DNA of 64,000 nucleotides, from NCBI GenBank assembly GCA_947496695.1, contig CANMEI010000003.1:156109-220108 (forward strand), written 5' to 3'. A program made the position numbers and the translations under genes. Below the pieces are notes generated by a model, which saw only the letters and a list, made by a program, of their open reading frames with translations, was not told where the DNA came from and ran no database searches. Of the stretch, positions 8,955 to 17,739 are shown one piece after another (the first letter of the stretch is position 1; each line of letters opens with the position of its first letter). Source of the stretch: an uncultured Cellulophaga sp. (GTDB lineage Bacteria > Bacteroidota > Bacteroidia > Flavobacteriales > Flavobacteriaceae).

Positions 8955-10916
8955 TTATGCGTCAATGTTCGCATAAACAGCATTTTTCTCAATAAATTCT
9001 CTACGCGGAGGCACCTCATCGCCCATTAACATAGAAAATACACGGTCAGTTTCCGTAGCATTATCAATAGTAACTTGCCTTAAAGTTCTAAACTCAGGAT
9101 TCATGGTTGTATCCCACAATTGCTCCGCATTCATTTCACCAAGACCTTTATATCTTTGAATACCAACACTACCGTTGAAGCTTTCTGCTATTTCATCACG
9201 TTCTTTATCATTCCAAGCGTAACGTTTCTTCTGTCCTTTTTTAACTAAATACAAAGGAGGTGTTGCTATGTATACATGACCACCCTCTATTAACTCTCTC
9301 ATGTATCTAAAAAAGAATGTAAGAATCAAAGTTTCAATATGACTACCATCAACATCGGCATCACACATGATGACTACTTTATGATATCTTAATTTATCTA
9401 AATTTAAAGCTTTACTATCCTCTTCTGTACCAATAGTAACACCTAAAGCTGTATAAATATTTTTTATTTCTTCGTTCTCAAAAACCTTATGAGTCATGGC
9501 TTTTTCTACATTCAAAATTTTACCTCTTAATGGTAAAATTGCTTGAAACATACGATCACGACCTTGCTTAGCAGTACCACCTGCCGAATCTCCCTCAACA
9601 AGAAATACCTCACAATTTTCAGGATTTTGATCAGAACAATCAGATAATTTTCCAGGTAAACCACCTATACTCATTACTGTTTTACGTTGCACCATTTCAC
9701 GAGCTTTAGTCGCTGCATGACGCGCTGTTGCCGCTAATACTACTTTTTGAATAATAGTTTTAGCATCTTCAGGATTTTCCTCTAAATAATTAGTCAACAT
9801 TTCAGAAACCGCCTGACTTACTGCACTTGAAACTTCTCTGTTACCTAACTTAGTTTTTGTTTGACCCTCAAATTGAGGCTCACCAACTTTTACTGAAACA
9901 ATTGCTGTAAGACCTTCTCTAAAGTCATCACCTTGAATCTCAAATTTTAATTTATCTAACATTCCAGAAGCATCAGCATACTTCTTTAAAGTACCTGTTA
10001 AACCTCTTCTAAAACCTGATAAATGTGTACCACCCTCGTGTGTATTAATATTATTTACATATGAATGCAAATTTTCTGTATATGATGTATTATACACCAT
10101 TGCAACTTCTACTGGAATTCCGTTTTTCTCACCTTCCATAGAAATCACATTATTGATTAGTGGTTCTCTATTTCCATCTAAGAATTTTATAAATTCTTTT
10201 AATCCTTCTTCAGAAAAGAAACGTTCTTCAAGAAATCCACTCGGACTATCTTTATCTTTTTGTCTCTTATCTGTCATTGTTATTGACACACCCTTATTCA
10301 AATACGAAAGCTCACGCATTCTATTTGAAAGAGTTTCATAACTAAACTCTGTAGTTTGTGTAAATATGGTTTCATCAGGATAAAAAGTAACTTCAGTTCC
10401 TCTTATTTCTGTTTCACCAATACTTTTTACCGGATAAAGTGCTTTACCTTTTTCATACTCTTGTTCATAGATAGTTCCGTTACGAAAAACTGTAGCTTTC
10501 AAGTGTTTAGATAAAGCATTTACACAAGATACACCTACACCATGCAAACCACCAGAAACCTTATAAGAATCTTTATCAAACTTACCACCTGCACCAATTT
10601 TAGTCATTACAACTTGTAAAGCCGACACACCTTCTTTTTTGTGCATGTCTACAGGAATACCACGACCGTTATCTCTAACTGTTATAGAATTATCTTCGTT
10701 TATTGCAACACTAATAGTATCACAATGTCCACCCATCGCCTCATCAATAGAGTTATCTACAACCTCATATACTAAGTGATGTAAACCTCTTACGCCTACA
10801 TCTCCAATATACATGGACGGACGCATACGCACATGTTCCATACCCTCTAGGGCCTGAATACTATCTGCAGAATAATTATTCTTCTTTTGCTCGTCTTTAT
10901 TTGCTTCTTCGCTCAT
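8955..10916 (-). CDS. gyrB: DNA gyrase subunit B
   Basis: This is the ATPase subunit of type II topoisomerase, which introduces negative supercoils together with GyrA. The GHKL domain shows EVVDNSIDEAMGG, the DNGRGIPVD box and the GLHGVG loop. The central transducer is followed by the Toprim domain (EGDSAGGTAKQGRDR and the acidic DADVDGSHI). The C-terminal YKGLGEMNAEQLW block is intact. At 653 residues it is the short GyrB form without the insertion of about 170 residues seen in Proteobacteria. A TATATTTG element lies about 35 nt upstream, and a strong terminator follows. Confidence 0.98.
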   Translation of the reverse strand: MSEEANKDEQKKNNYSADSIQALEGMEHVRMRPSMYIGDVGVRGLHHLVYEVVDNSIDEAMGGHCDTISVAINEDNSITVRDNGRGIPVDMHKKEGVSALQVVMTKIGAGGKFDKDSYKVSGGLHGVGVSCVNALSKHLKATVFRNGTIYEQEYEKGKALYPVKSIGETEIRGTEVTFYPDETIFTQTTEFSYETLSNRMRELSYLNKGVSITMTDKRQKDKDSPSGFLEERFFSEEGLKEFIKFLDGNREPLINNVISMEGEKNGIPVEVAMVYNTSYTENLHSYVNNINTHEGGTHLSGFRRGLTGTLKKYADASGMLDKLKFEIQGDDFREGLTAIVSVKVGEPQFEGQTKTKLGNREVSSAVSQAVSEMLTNYLEENPEDAKTIIQKVVLAATARHAATKAREMVQRKTVMSIGGLPGKLSDCSDQNPENCEVFLVEGDSAGGTAKQGRDRMFQAILPLRGKILNVEKAMTHKVFENEEIKNIYTALGVTIGTEEDSKALNLDKLRYHKVVIMCDADVDGSHIETLILTFFFRYMRELIEGGHVYIATPPLYLVKKGQKKRYAWNDKERDEIAESFNGSVGIQRYKGLGEMNAEQLWDTTMNPEFRTLRQVTIDNATETDRVFSMLMGDEVPPRREFIEKNAVYANIDA

Positions 10917-10952
10917 AAATAAAATGGTTTCAATATAAATTTAGCAATCTTA

Positions 10953-10960
10953 CAAATATA
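10953..10960 (-). promoter_or_regulatory. Candidate gyrB -7 element (TATATTTG)
   Basis: The minus strand reads TATATTTG about 35 nt before the gyrB ATG, a perfect TAnnTTTG. No TTG at the proper -33 spacing is seen, so this is a half-site call. Confidence 0.5.
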
Positions 10961-11083
10961 ACGATTACCAAAACGAATATAGGATTTAAGCACAACTCTA
11001 CCTATTAAGTTATCAACAATAATTGTGAAAAATATTAAGCTTAAGAACATTCTAACACCCCATAACAATAACTATTAAGACTA

Positions 11084-11110
11084 AAGAAGCACCCAAATAG
11101 GGTGCTTCTT
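11084..11110 (-). terminator. asnB terminator
   Basis: AAGAAGCACCC-N5-GGGTGCTTCTT forms a perfect 11-bp stem about 50 nt after the asnB stop, followed on the minus strand by T-containing sequence. Confidence 0.8.
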
Positions 11111-11162
11111 ACGGACTAATTATAATTAATACTGAAAACAGTGCTAACTCGTTGTTAAAATA

Positions 11163-12836
11163 CTATCCTTTTGAATAAGCATCAGCATGTACATTTGCCA
11201 CTGCTCTACCCGAAGGATCATTCATGTTTTTAAAGGCTTCATCCCACTCTAAAGCTATTTTAGTGCTACAAGCTACCGAAGCTTCTTGTGGCACACATAA
11301 CGCCGCTGCATCTGATGGAAAATGCTCTTCAAAAATTGAACGGTAATAAAATTCTTCTTTTGATGTTGGTGTTTGTAATGGGAACCTGAATTTAGCATTT
11401 GCTAATTGTTCATCAGAAACCTCTGTATTTACTACTTCTTTTAAGGTATCAATCCAGCTATACCCTACTCCATCAGAAAATTGCTCTTTCTGTCTCCAAG
11501 CTACAATTTCAGGAAGCATATCTTCAAAAGCTTTACGAACAACCCATTTCTCCATACGTTCTCCGTTGATCATTTTATCTTGAGGATTAATACGCATCGC
11601 AACATCCATAAATTCTTTATCTAAGAATGGCACACGACCTTCAATACCCCAAGCTGCAAGAGATTTATTTGCACGTAAACAATCATACATATGTAGCTTA
11701 CTTAATTTTCGAACTGTTTCTTCATGAAACTCTTGTGAATTTGGCGCTTTATGGAAATATAAATACCCACCAAACAACTCATCTGCTCCTTCACCAGAAA
11801 GTACCATTTTAATACCCATAGATTTAATAACTCTCGCCATTAAATACATTGGAGTGGAAGCTCTAATGGTAGTAATATCATATGTCTCAAGGTTATAAAC
11901 TACATCTTTAATAGCATCTAAACCTTCTTGTATAGTAAACTTTATTTCATGATGAACAGTTCCGATATGGTCTGCTACTTTTTGAGCCGCAGCTAAATCA
12001 GGAGAACCTTCTAAACCTACTGAAAATGAGTGTAATTGAGGCCACCATGCATCTTTAGTATCACCAGATTCTACTCTTTTTTGAGCATATTTTTTAGCAA
12101 TTGCAGATGTTACAGAAGAATCTAAACCACCTGAAAGTAAAACTCCATAAGGTACATCAGACATTAATTGTCTATGCACTGCAGCTTCTAATGCTTCTTT
12201 TATTTCTTGAATACTAGTTTCATTATCTTTTACAGCATCATATTCCATCCAATCTCTAGAATACCACTTTTTTAATTCTCCATCAGAACTATGTAAATAG
12301 TGCCCAGGAGGGAAAAGTTCTATTTTAGTACATGTACCTTCTAAAGCCTTTAACTCTGAAGCTACATAGAATGTTCCATTTTTATCCCATCCCATATATA
12401 ATGGAATAATACCCATATGATCTCTTGCTACAAAATATTCGTCTTTTTCAACATCATAAATTGTAAAGCCAAAAATACCATTCAACTCATCAATAAAGTT
12501 TGGACCTTTTTCTTGATATAAAGCAAGAATTACTTCACAGTCAGATTCTGTTTTAAAATTATATTTTCCTTCGAATTGTTTTCTTAACTCTCTATGATTA
12601 TAAATCTCACCATTAGCGGCAAGAACCAAATTATTATCTTCACTAAATAAAGGTTGAGTACCCGATGCTGGATCTACAATAGCTAAACGCTCATGTGCCA
12701 ATATTGCTTTATCATTTGCAAATATCCCGCTCCAGTCTGGTCCTCTATGTCTAATTTTTTTAGACATCTCTAGTAACTGTGGTCTTAAGTCCTCAGTACT
12801 CTCTTTTACATCAAATGCACATACTATTCCACACAT
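11163..12836 (-). CDS. asnB: Asparagine synthase B (glutamine-hydrolysing)
   Basis: This enzyme makes asparagine from aspartate, glutamine and ATP. The N-terminal class II amidotransferase domain starts MCGIV, with catalytic Cys2 after Met removal, and shows RHRGPDWSG and the NGEIYNH glutaminase motif. The synthetase half has the pyrophosphate loop LLSGGLDSS near residue 235 and EGADELFGGY. The length, 557 residues, matches the E. coli AsnB type. The start is fixed by the need for Met1-Cys2. It is flanked by a terminator on each side and is probably a single-gene unit. Confidence 0.97.
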   Translation of the reverse strand: MCGIVCAFDVKESTEDLRPQLLEMSKKIRHRGPDWSGIFANDKAILAHERLAIVDPASGTQPLFSEDNNLVLAANGEIYNHRELRKQFEGKYNFKTESDCEVILALYQEKGPNFIDELNGIFGFTIYDVEKDEYFVARDHMGIIPLYMGWDKNGTFYVASELKALEGTCTKIELFPPGHYLHSSDGELKKWYSRDWMEYDAVKDNETSIQEIKEALEAAVHRQLMSDVPYGVLLSGGLDSSVTSAIAKKYAQKRVESGDTKDAWWPQLHSFSVGLEGSPDLAAAQKVADHIGTVHHEIKFTIQEGLDAIKDVVYNLETYDITTIRASTPMYLMARVIKSMGIKMVLSGEGADELFGGYLYFHKAPNSQEFHEETVRKLSKLHMYDCLRANKSLAAWGIEGRVPFLDKEFMDVAMRINPQDKMINGERMEKWVVRKAFEDMLPEIVAWRQKEQFSDGVGYSWIDTLKEVVNTEVSDEQLANAKFRFPLQTPTSKEEFYYRSIFEEHFPSDAAALCVPQEASVACSTKIALEWDEAFKNMNDPSGRAVANVHADAYSKG

Positions 12837-13070
12837 ATCTTTCTATATTATAAGAAATTCTTAAGCAAAGATGCACTTTATGCTTTTATAAAAAAACATT
12901 AATTATAAAAATGATTTCATTTTAAAACAAATAATAGTACAAATTAATAAATATGTAATTTATAAATATGATTTAGATAAAAATTCTCTTTTTTTGTAAG
13001 TTTAATAAAATAGACCGAACTTAGTAGTATAAAATAAATTAGCATAATAGCTCTTAATCTCAATTAAACG

Positions 13071-13616
13071 ATGAAAAAAATTCTTGCAGTAACATCATTA
13101 TTAGTATGTTTAGTTTTTACAACAAACGCAAACGCACAAAAATTTAGCAGTTTAGACAAAAGCCCAATGGATGCTACTGCTTACCCAACTAGTTACAAAG
13201 TAGCTGATAAATTGGTTAAAGTTACTTATAGTAGACCTCAACTTAAAGGTCGTTCTGTATCTGAACTTGCCCCTGCAGGTGCTGTATGGAGAACAGGTGC
13301 AAACGAATCTGTCGAAATAACTTTTTACAAAAACACTAATTTTGGTGGTAGTGCAGTTAAAGCCGGAACATATTCTTTATTTACAATACCAGGTTCTAAA
13401 GAATGGACAGTTATTTTAAATTCTAAATTAAACCAATGGGGTGCTTATTCATATGATGAAAATGCTGATGTACTTAGAGTAAAAGGAACTGTTAGTTCTG
13501 ACTCTGAGTCTCTTGATGCTTTTTCTATTACTTTTAATGAAGAAAGCAATGGAGCATCATTAGTTTTAGGCTGGGGAACTGTTAGAGTTTCTGTTCCTGT
13601 AGACACAAAAATGTAA
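13071..13616 (+). CDS. DUF2911 secreted protein
   Basis: The 181-residue product has a Sec signal peptide (about 1-22, ending NANAQ). The rest is a compact domain with the DUF2911 hallmarks: VTYSRPQLKGR, VWRTGANES, a KAGTYSLFTIP turn, and WGAYSYD near the end. The family is common in Bacteroidota and its function is unknown. The AGTYSLFTIP turn suggests a small beta-sandwich. The gene is isolated, with about 230 nt of AT-rich leader and its own terminator. There is no lipobox Cys, so it is likely soluble in the periplasm or exported. Confidence 0.88.
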   Translation: MKKILAVTSLLVCLVFTTNANAQKFSSLDKSPMDATAYPTSYKVADKLVKVTYSRPQLKGRSVSELAPAGAVWRTGANESVEITFYKNTNFGGSAVKAGTYSLFTIPGSKEWTVILNSKLNQWGAYSYDENADVLRVKGTVSSDSESLDAFSITFNEESNGASLVLGWGTVRVSVPVDTKM

Positions 13617-13640
13617 ACCAATTATTTACATAAATATCAA

Positions 13641-13670
13641 AACCCGAAGCACTTACTTCGGGTTTTTTAT
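13641..13670 (+). terminator. Terminator after the DUF2911 gene
   Basis: AACCCGAAG-N6-CTTCGGGTT is a perfect 9-bp stem directly followed by TTTT. It lies 25 nt after the stop codon. Confidence 0.88.
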
Positions 13671-13714
13671 TTTAAAAGAATAACAAACAATTAATAAAAA
13701 AAGATAGATAGTAG

Positions 13715-13722
13715 TACATTTG
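13715..13722 (+). promoter_or_regulatory. -7 element TACATTTG, 4 nt before the FUSC gene ATG
   Basis: This is a perfect TAnnTTTG. The start codon at 13727 comes exactly 4 nt later, so transcription would begin at or beside the ATG. I see no TTG at the usual -33 spacing. Confidence 0.55.
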
Positions 13723-13726
13723 CTAC

Positions 13727-15976
13727 ATGTTAAAGGAATATTTAAAAGCCATTACTTTATTTCTTAAAAGTTCTAACCTGTATAGAGGTATAGTACAAAC
13801 TACAGCTGTAATTACTCCACTTATAACTTTTTATTTTTTTAGCGATATTTCATACGCTATACCAATAGCCATAGGTGTTTTTTTAAATGCCCCAAGTAAT
13901 ATTCCTGGTACACTTAAAAGAAAAGCATCAACAACTTTAGTAAGCATTCTACTTACCATGTTAGTCACTTTACTTGTTTCTTTTTCAAGAATTCATTTTG
14001 CATTTTTAATAATTACTTTAGGCATACTTTCTTTCTTTATTTCTTTAATTTCAGCTTATGGATTTAGGGGATCATTAATTGCTTTCTCAGGATTATTAGC
14101 TATTGTACTAAGTCTGGCAAATAAAGTTTCTGGGATAGATATTTGGATACATACAGGATTAATTGGCATTGGTGGCTTATGGTTTTTAGTTGTCGTTTTT
14201 ATTTCTCACTGGATAGCACCTAAAAAGGATGAAGATCAATTAATTTCAGAAACTTTATATTTAACAGGGCAATATTTAAAAATTAGAGGAAAGCTCCTTT
14301 TAAAAAAGACACAACGTGATAAATTATTAGTTGAAATACTAAAAATTCAAACACAACTTAATGAAAAGCACGAAGTATTAAGAGAATTACTTTTGAGTGA
14401 AAGAACAAAAACTGGTCGTTCACATTTTGATGAAAAAAGAGTTCTTATTTTTATTGCGCTTATTGACATTCTTGAACTTGCATTAGCAAACACAATTGAT
14501 TATACAAAAATTGATGCAATTGTAAATGATAAAAATTTACTTAAAGAGTTTAAAAAATTAAACCTAACAATGGGTAAACACCTACAAGTGTTATCTGAAA
14601 AATTAATAAACAAGAAAAAAGTACAAAGCAAAACTGAACTTTTAGATGGTTTAGCTAACGTTGAAAAATCAATAGAAAAATACAAAAAATCAACTAATAT
14701 TTCTCAGCGCCGAGAAGCAATAATTATACTTCGAAATTTACTAGATTATCAAGCACAACAAATAGCAAAAGTACGCTCTATAAGGCGCGTAATGAACAAT
14801 GTTAATGGCGCCAAAAAAGTAAAACTAAAAAGCAATGAAGCCGCCCAATTTATTACTCCCGAAGAATATAATCTTCAAATTTTAGCTGAACATTTTACAA
14901 TAAACTCCCCTATTTTTAGACATGCATTACGCTTATCTATTACTGTTTTATTCGGTTTTTTATTTGGGACAATAGTAGGTGTTAAAAACCCGTATTGGAT
15001 TGTATTGACATTAATTGTATTAATGAGACCTAGTTATGGCCTTACCAAAGAGCGTTCAATAAATAGAATTATAGGCACTTTAATTGGTGCTGCATTTGCA
15101 ACATTAATTATACTTATTACGTCAAACACTATAGTGTACATGATATTAGCAACACTATCATTAACTATAGCTCTAGGCTTATTACAACAAAGCTATAGGT
15201 CTGCCGCCGCATTTATTACCATAAATGTAATTTTTATTTACACTTTAATAGAACCAAATAATTTAGCTGTAATTCAGTTTAGGGTTATTGATACAGCTAT
15301 TGGTGCTGCTCTTGCTGTTTTAGCTAATTATTTAATATGGCCTACTTGGGAATTTATGAACCTCAACCCCATTATTATTGAAACTATTAAAAAAAATAAA
15401 GCATATTTATTGGCTATAAAAGAAATTTACCACACCAAACAAATAAACAATTTATCATACAAAGTGCCCCGAAAAGAAGCCTTTTTAGCCATTAGCAATT
15501 TAAACGCTGCTTTTCAAAGAATGACTCAAGACCCAAAGTCAAAACAAAAAGAAATGGGGCTTATTTATGAAATGGTTACACTTAACAATACGTTCGTATC
15601 TGCATTAGCATCTATGGGTAGTTTTATTCAAAGTCATGAAACTACTTCTTCAAGTGAAAATTTTGATGCATTTATAATGCACATAGAAAATCAATTAGAA
15701 AATACCGAAGCACAGCTAAATAAAGATAAAACCGCTATAATTAAAGAGCATTTAAATATCGATACCGCACAAAAAGCACTTAAATATTCGTACACAAAAT
15801 TATCTAAAATTAGAGACAAAGAGATAAAAGAAGGCAAAACTGTTATTGATAAAAAAATGCGCCTCCATTTGCAAGAAGCGCATTTAATTCAAACACAGTT
15901 AAATTGGTTAAAAGTATTATCCGAAGACATTAATAGAACTACAAAAAAGTATACTAAAATGTTTGCTCATAAATAA
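13727..15976 (+). CDS. FUSC-family (YccS/aromatic-acid-exporter-like) inner membrane protein
   Basis: The 749-residue protein has two hydrophobic blocks of about six helices (about 20-165 and 395-540), each followed by a cytoplasmic region rich in charged helices. That is the layout of the FUSC/YccS family. Motifs include NAPSNIPGTLKRKA after the first helices and PYWIVLTLIVLMRPSYGLT at the start of the second block. Relatives export aromatic acids or have unknown substrates, so transport is inferred only. The putative promoter abuts the start codon, suggesting a leaderless message. The gene ends 1 nt before the stop of the convergent amidohydrolase gene. Confidence 0.85.
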   Translation: MLKEYLKAITLFLKSSNLYRGIVQTTAVITPLITFYFFSDISYAIPIAIGVFLNAPSNIPGTLKRKASTTLVSILLTMLVTLLVSFSRIHFAFLIITLGILSFFISLISAYGFRGSLIAFSGLLAIVLSLANKVSGIDIWIHTGLIGIGGLWFLVVVFISHWIAPKKDEDQLISETLYLTGQYLKIRGKLLLKKTQRDKLLVEILKIQTQLNEKHEVLRELLLSERTKTGRSHFDEKRVLIFIALIDILELALANTIDYTKIDAIVNDKNLLKEFKKLNLTMGKHLQVLSEKLINKKKVQSKTELLDGLANVEKSIEKYKKSTNISQRREAIIILRNLLDYQAQQIAKVRSIRRVMNNVNGAKKVKLKSNEAAQFITPEEYNLQILAEHFTINSPIFRHALRLSITVLFGFLFGTIVGVKNPYWIVLTLIVLMRPSYGLTKERSINRIIGTLIGAAFATLIILITSNTIVYMILATLSLTIALGLLQQSYRSAAAFITINVIFIYTLIEPNNLAVIQFRVIDTAIGAALAVLANYLIWPTWEFMNLNPIIIETIKKNKAYLLAIKEIYHTKQINNLSYKVPRKEAFLAISNLNAAFQRMTQDPKSKQKEMGLIYEMVTLNNTFVSALASMGSFIQSHETTSSSENFDAFIMHIENQLENTEAQLNKDKTAIIKEHLNIDTAQKALKYSYTKLSKIRDKEIKEGKTVIDKKMRLHLQEAHLIQTQLNWLKVLSEDINRTTKKYTKMFAHK

Positions 15977-15977
15977 A

Positions 15978-17597
15978 TTATTTCACCTTTTCACCTGAGA
16001 TATATACTTTTTCTGCTTTCACATGTGCAATTTCTTCCTCAGGAATTACCATAATATCTTTATCTAAAATGGTAAAATCAGCTAGTTTACCAACTTCAAT
16101 ACTTCCTTTTTCATCTTCTTCAAAATTACTATAGGCCGCCCAAATTGTCATTCCTTTTAGTGTTTCTTCTCTAGTTAAAGCGTCTTTAGACTGAAAACCT
16201 CCTTCAGGGTAATTTTCTGTATCTTTTCTAGCAACAGCAGCATGAAAAGTTAAAAAAGGGCTTACTTGTTCTACAGGAAAATCTGTTCCTAATGCAATCA
16301 TGCCTGACTTAATTAAAAGAGTTTTAAAAGCATAGGCTCCAGGCATTCTATCTTCCCCTAACCTATCTTCTGCCCAATACATATCGCTTGTTGCATGTGT
16401 TGGCTGAACTGATGGAATAATCCTATCTTTAAAATAATCAAAATCTGGTGTGTCTAAAATTTGAGCATGCTCAACCTTCCATCTTCTATCTTTTTTACCT
16501 TTTAAAGCATTTTTATACGCTCTTAAAACCACTACATTTGCCGAATCACCAATAGCATGCGTATTCATTTGATAATCTGTATTAGCTATTCTGTTTGCTA
16601 AACTTTCTATTTCATCAACAGGAGTAACCATTGCCCCAAAGTGATTTTCATGATCTGAATATGGTTTTTTTAAAACAGCACCTCTTGACCCCAAAGCACC
16701 ATCACCATAAACTTTAATTGATCGCACGTTCAGTTTCTCAGTCTTAATTACTCCTTTGTTTAAAAAATAATCTAGGTTCTCAGGGTAGTTTGATACCATA
16801 GCATAAATACGAATTTTTATATCTCCAGTTTGTTGCAAACTATCTATTAATTCAATAGTTTCTCTTGACAATCCTGCATCATTAACTGTAGTCAATCCGT
16901 TTTCTATAGAAATTCGTTCAGCATCTTTTAAAGCTTGAATCATTGTTTTTTTGGAAGGCTCAGGTATTACAGCATCTACAAGCTCCATTGGACCATCAAT
17001 AATAATACCTGATAATTGACCATCTAGTTTATGAATTTCCCCTCCAACAGCAGGAGTTTCTAATGTAATACCAGCCAAGTCTAATGCTTTTTGATTCACT
17101 AAATAAGCATGACCGTCAATTCGTTCAATAACTATTGGTGTATCAGGATAAATTGAATCTAATTTCTCCTTTGTCGGAAATTCTTTTACCTCCCAATCAT
17201 TTTGATCCCATCCACGGCCGTATATAAATTCTTTCTGATTCTTTTTTTGAAAAGTCACAATACTATCTACTACTTCAGTAAAACTTTGTGTACCTACTAA
17301 GTTAACAGCTTGTTGATTTAAACCTAGTCTATAAAAATGACAATGAGCATCTATTAAACCAGGAACTATTGTTTTACCATTGGCATCAAGCTTATCTGAT
17401 GCCTCATATTTTTTTAACAATTCATCGCTAGTACCAACCGCAACAAAATTGCCATCTTTTACAGCAAATGCTTCGGTTTTTAAAAACTCACTATCAACCG
17501 TATAAACATTTGCATTTACTACAATTAAATCTACTTTTTCTTTAGGTGTTTCACAAGCCACAAGGCAAACAGCTATTGCTATTATTAGTTTTTTCAT
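15978..17597 (-). CDS. Lipoprotein amidohydrolase (YtcJ-like)
   Basis: This metal-dependent hydrolase of the amidohydrolase-3 type has 539 residues. Its lipoprotein signal (MKKLIIAIAVCLVAC, lipobox Cys at 15) places it on a membrane facing the periplasm. Metal-binding motifs are visible in order: GLIDAHCHF near residue 83, NTHAIGDSAN, VEHAQILD and GTDFPVE. The C-terminal GSIEVGKLADFTILD closes the small beta-sandwich domain. Relatives act on N-substituted formamides or other amides, but the substrate here is unknown. The stop lies 1 nt from that of the convergent FUSC gene, with no room for a separate terminator. Confidence 0.9.
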   Translation of the reverse strand: MKKLIIAIAVCLVACETPKEKVDLIVVNANVYTVDSEFLKTEAFAVKDGNFVAVGTSDELLKKYEASDKLDANGKTIVPGLIDAHCHFYRLGLNQQAVNLVGTQSFTEVVDSIVTFQKKNQKEFIYGRGWDQNDWEVKEFPTKEKLDSIYPDTPIVIERIDGHAYLVNQKALDLAGITLETPAVGGEIHKLDGQLSGIIIDGPMELVDAVIPEPSKKTMIQALKDAERISIENGLTTVNDAGLSRETIELIDSLQQTGDIKIRIYAMVSNYPENLDYFLNKGVIKTEKLNVRSIKVYGDGALGSRGAVLKKPYSDHENHFGAMVTPVDEIESLANRIANTDYQMNTHAIGDSANVVVLRAYKNALKGKKDRRWKVEHAQILDTPDFDYFKDRIIPSVQPTHATSDMYWAEDRLGEDRMPGAYAFKTLLIKSGMIALGTDFPVEQVSPFLTFHAAVARKDTENYPEGGFQSKDALTREETLKGMTIWAAYSNFEEDEKGSIEVGKLADFTILDKDIMVIPEEEIAHVKAEKVYISGEKVK

Positions 17598-17712
17598 TAA
17601 TAGAATTGGTCTTTTATTACTGAATATTTATCAGTACAAATTACAATAAGTAAGTAATACTTGCAATATCGATTTTAGAACTAGAACAACAGCATTTATA
17701 AAAGCTTTTAAT

Positions 17713-17720
17713 TAAGTTTG
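17713..17720 (+). promoter_or_regulatory. Candidate -7 element of the ABC-F gene (TAAGTTTG)
   Basis: A perfect TAnnTTTG lies 19 nt before the ATG at 17740. No convincing -33 TTG is seen. Confidence 0.5.
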
Positions 17721-17739
17721 CAATTCTAAAATTTCAAAT

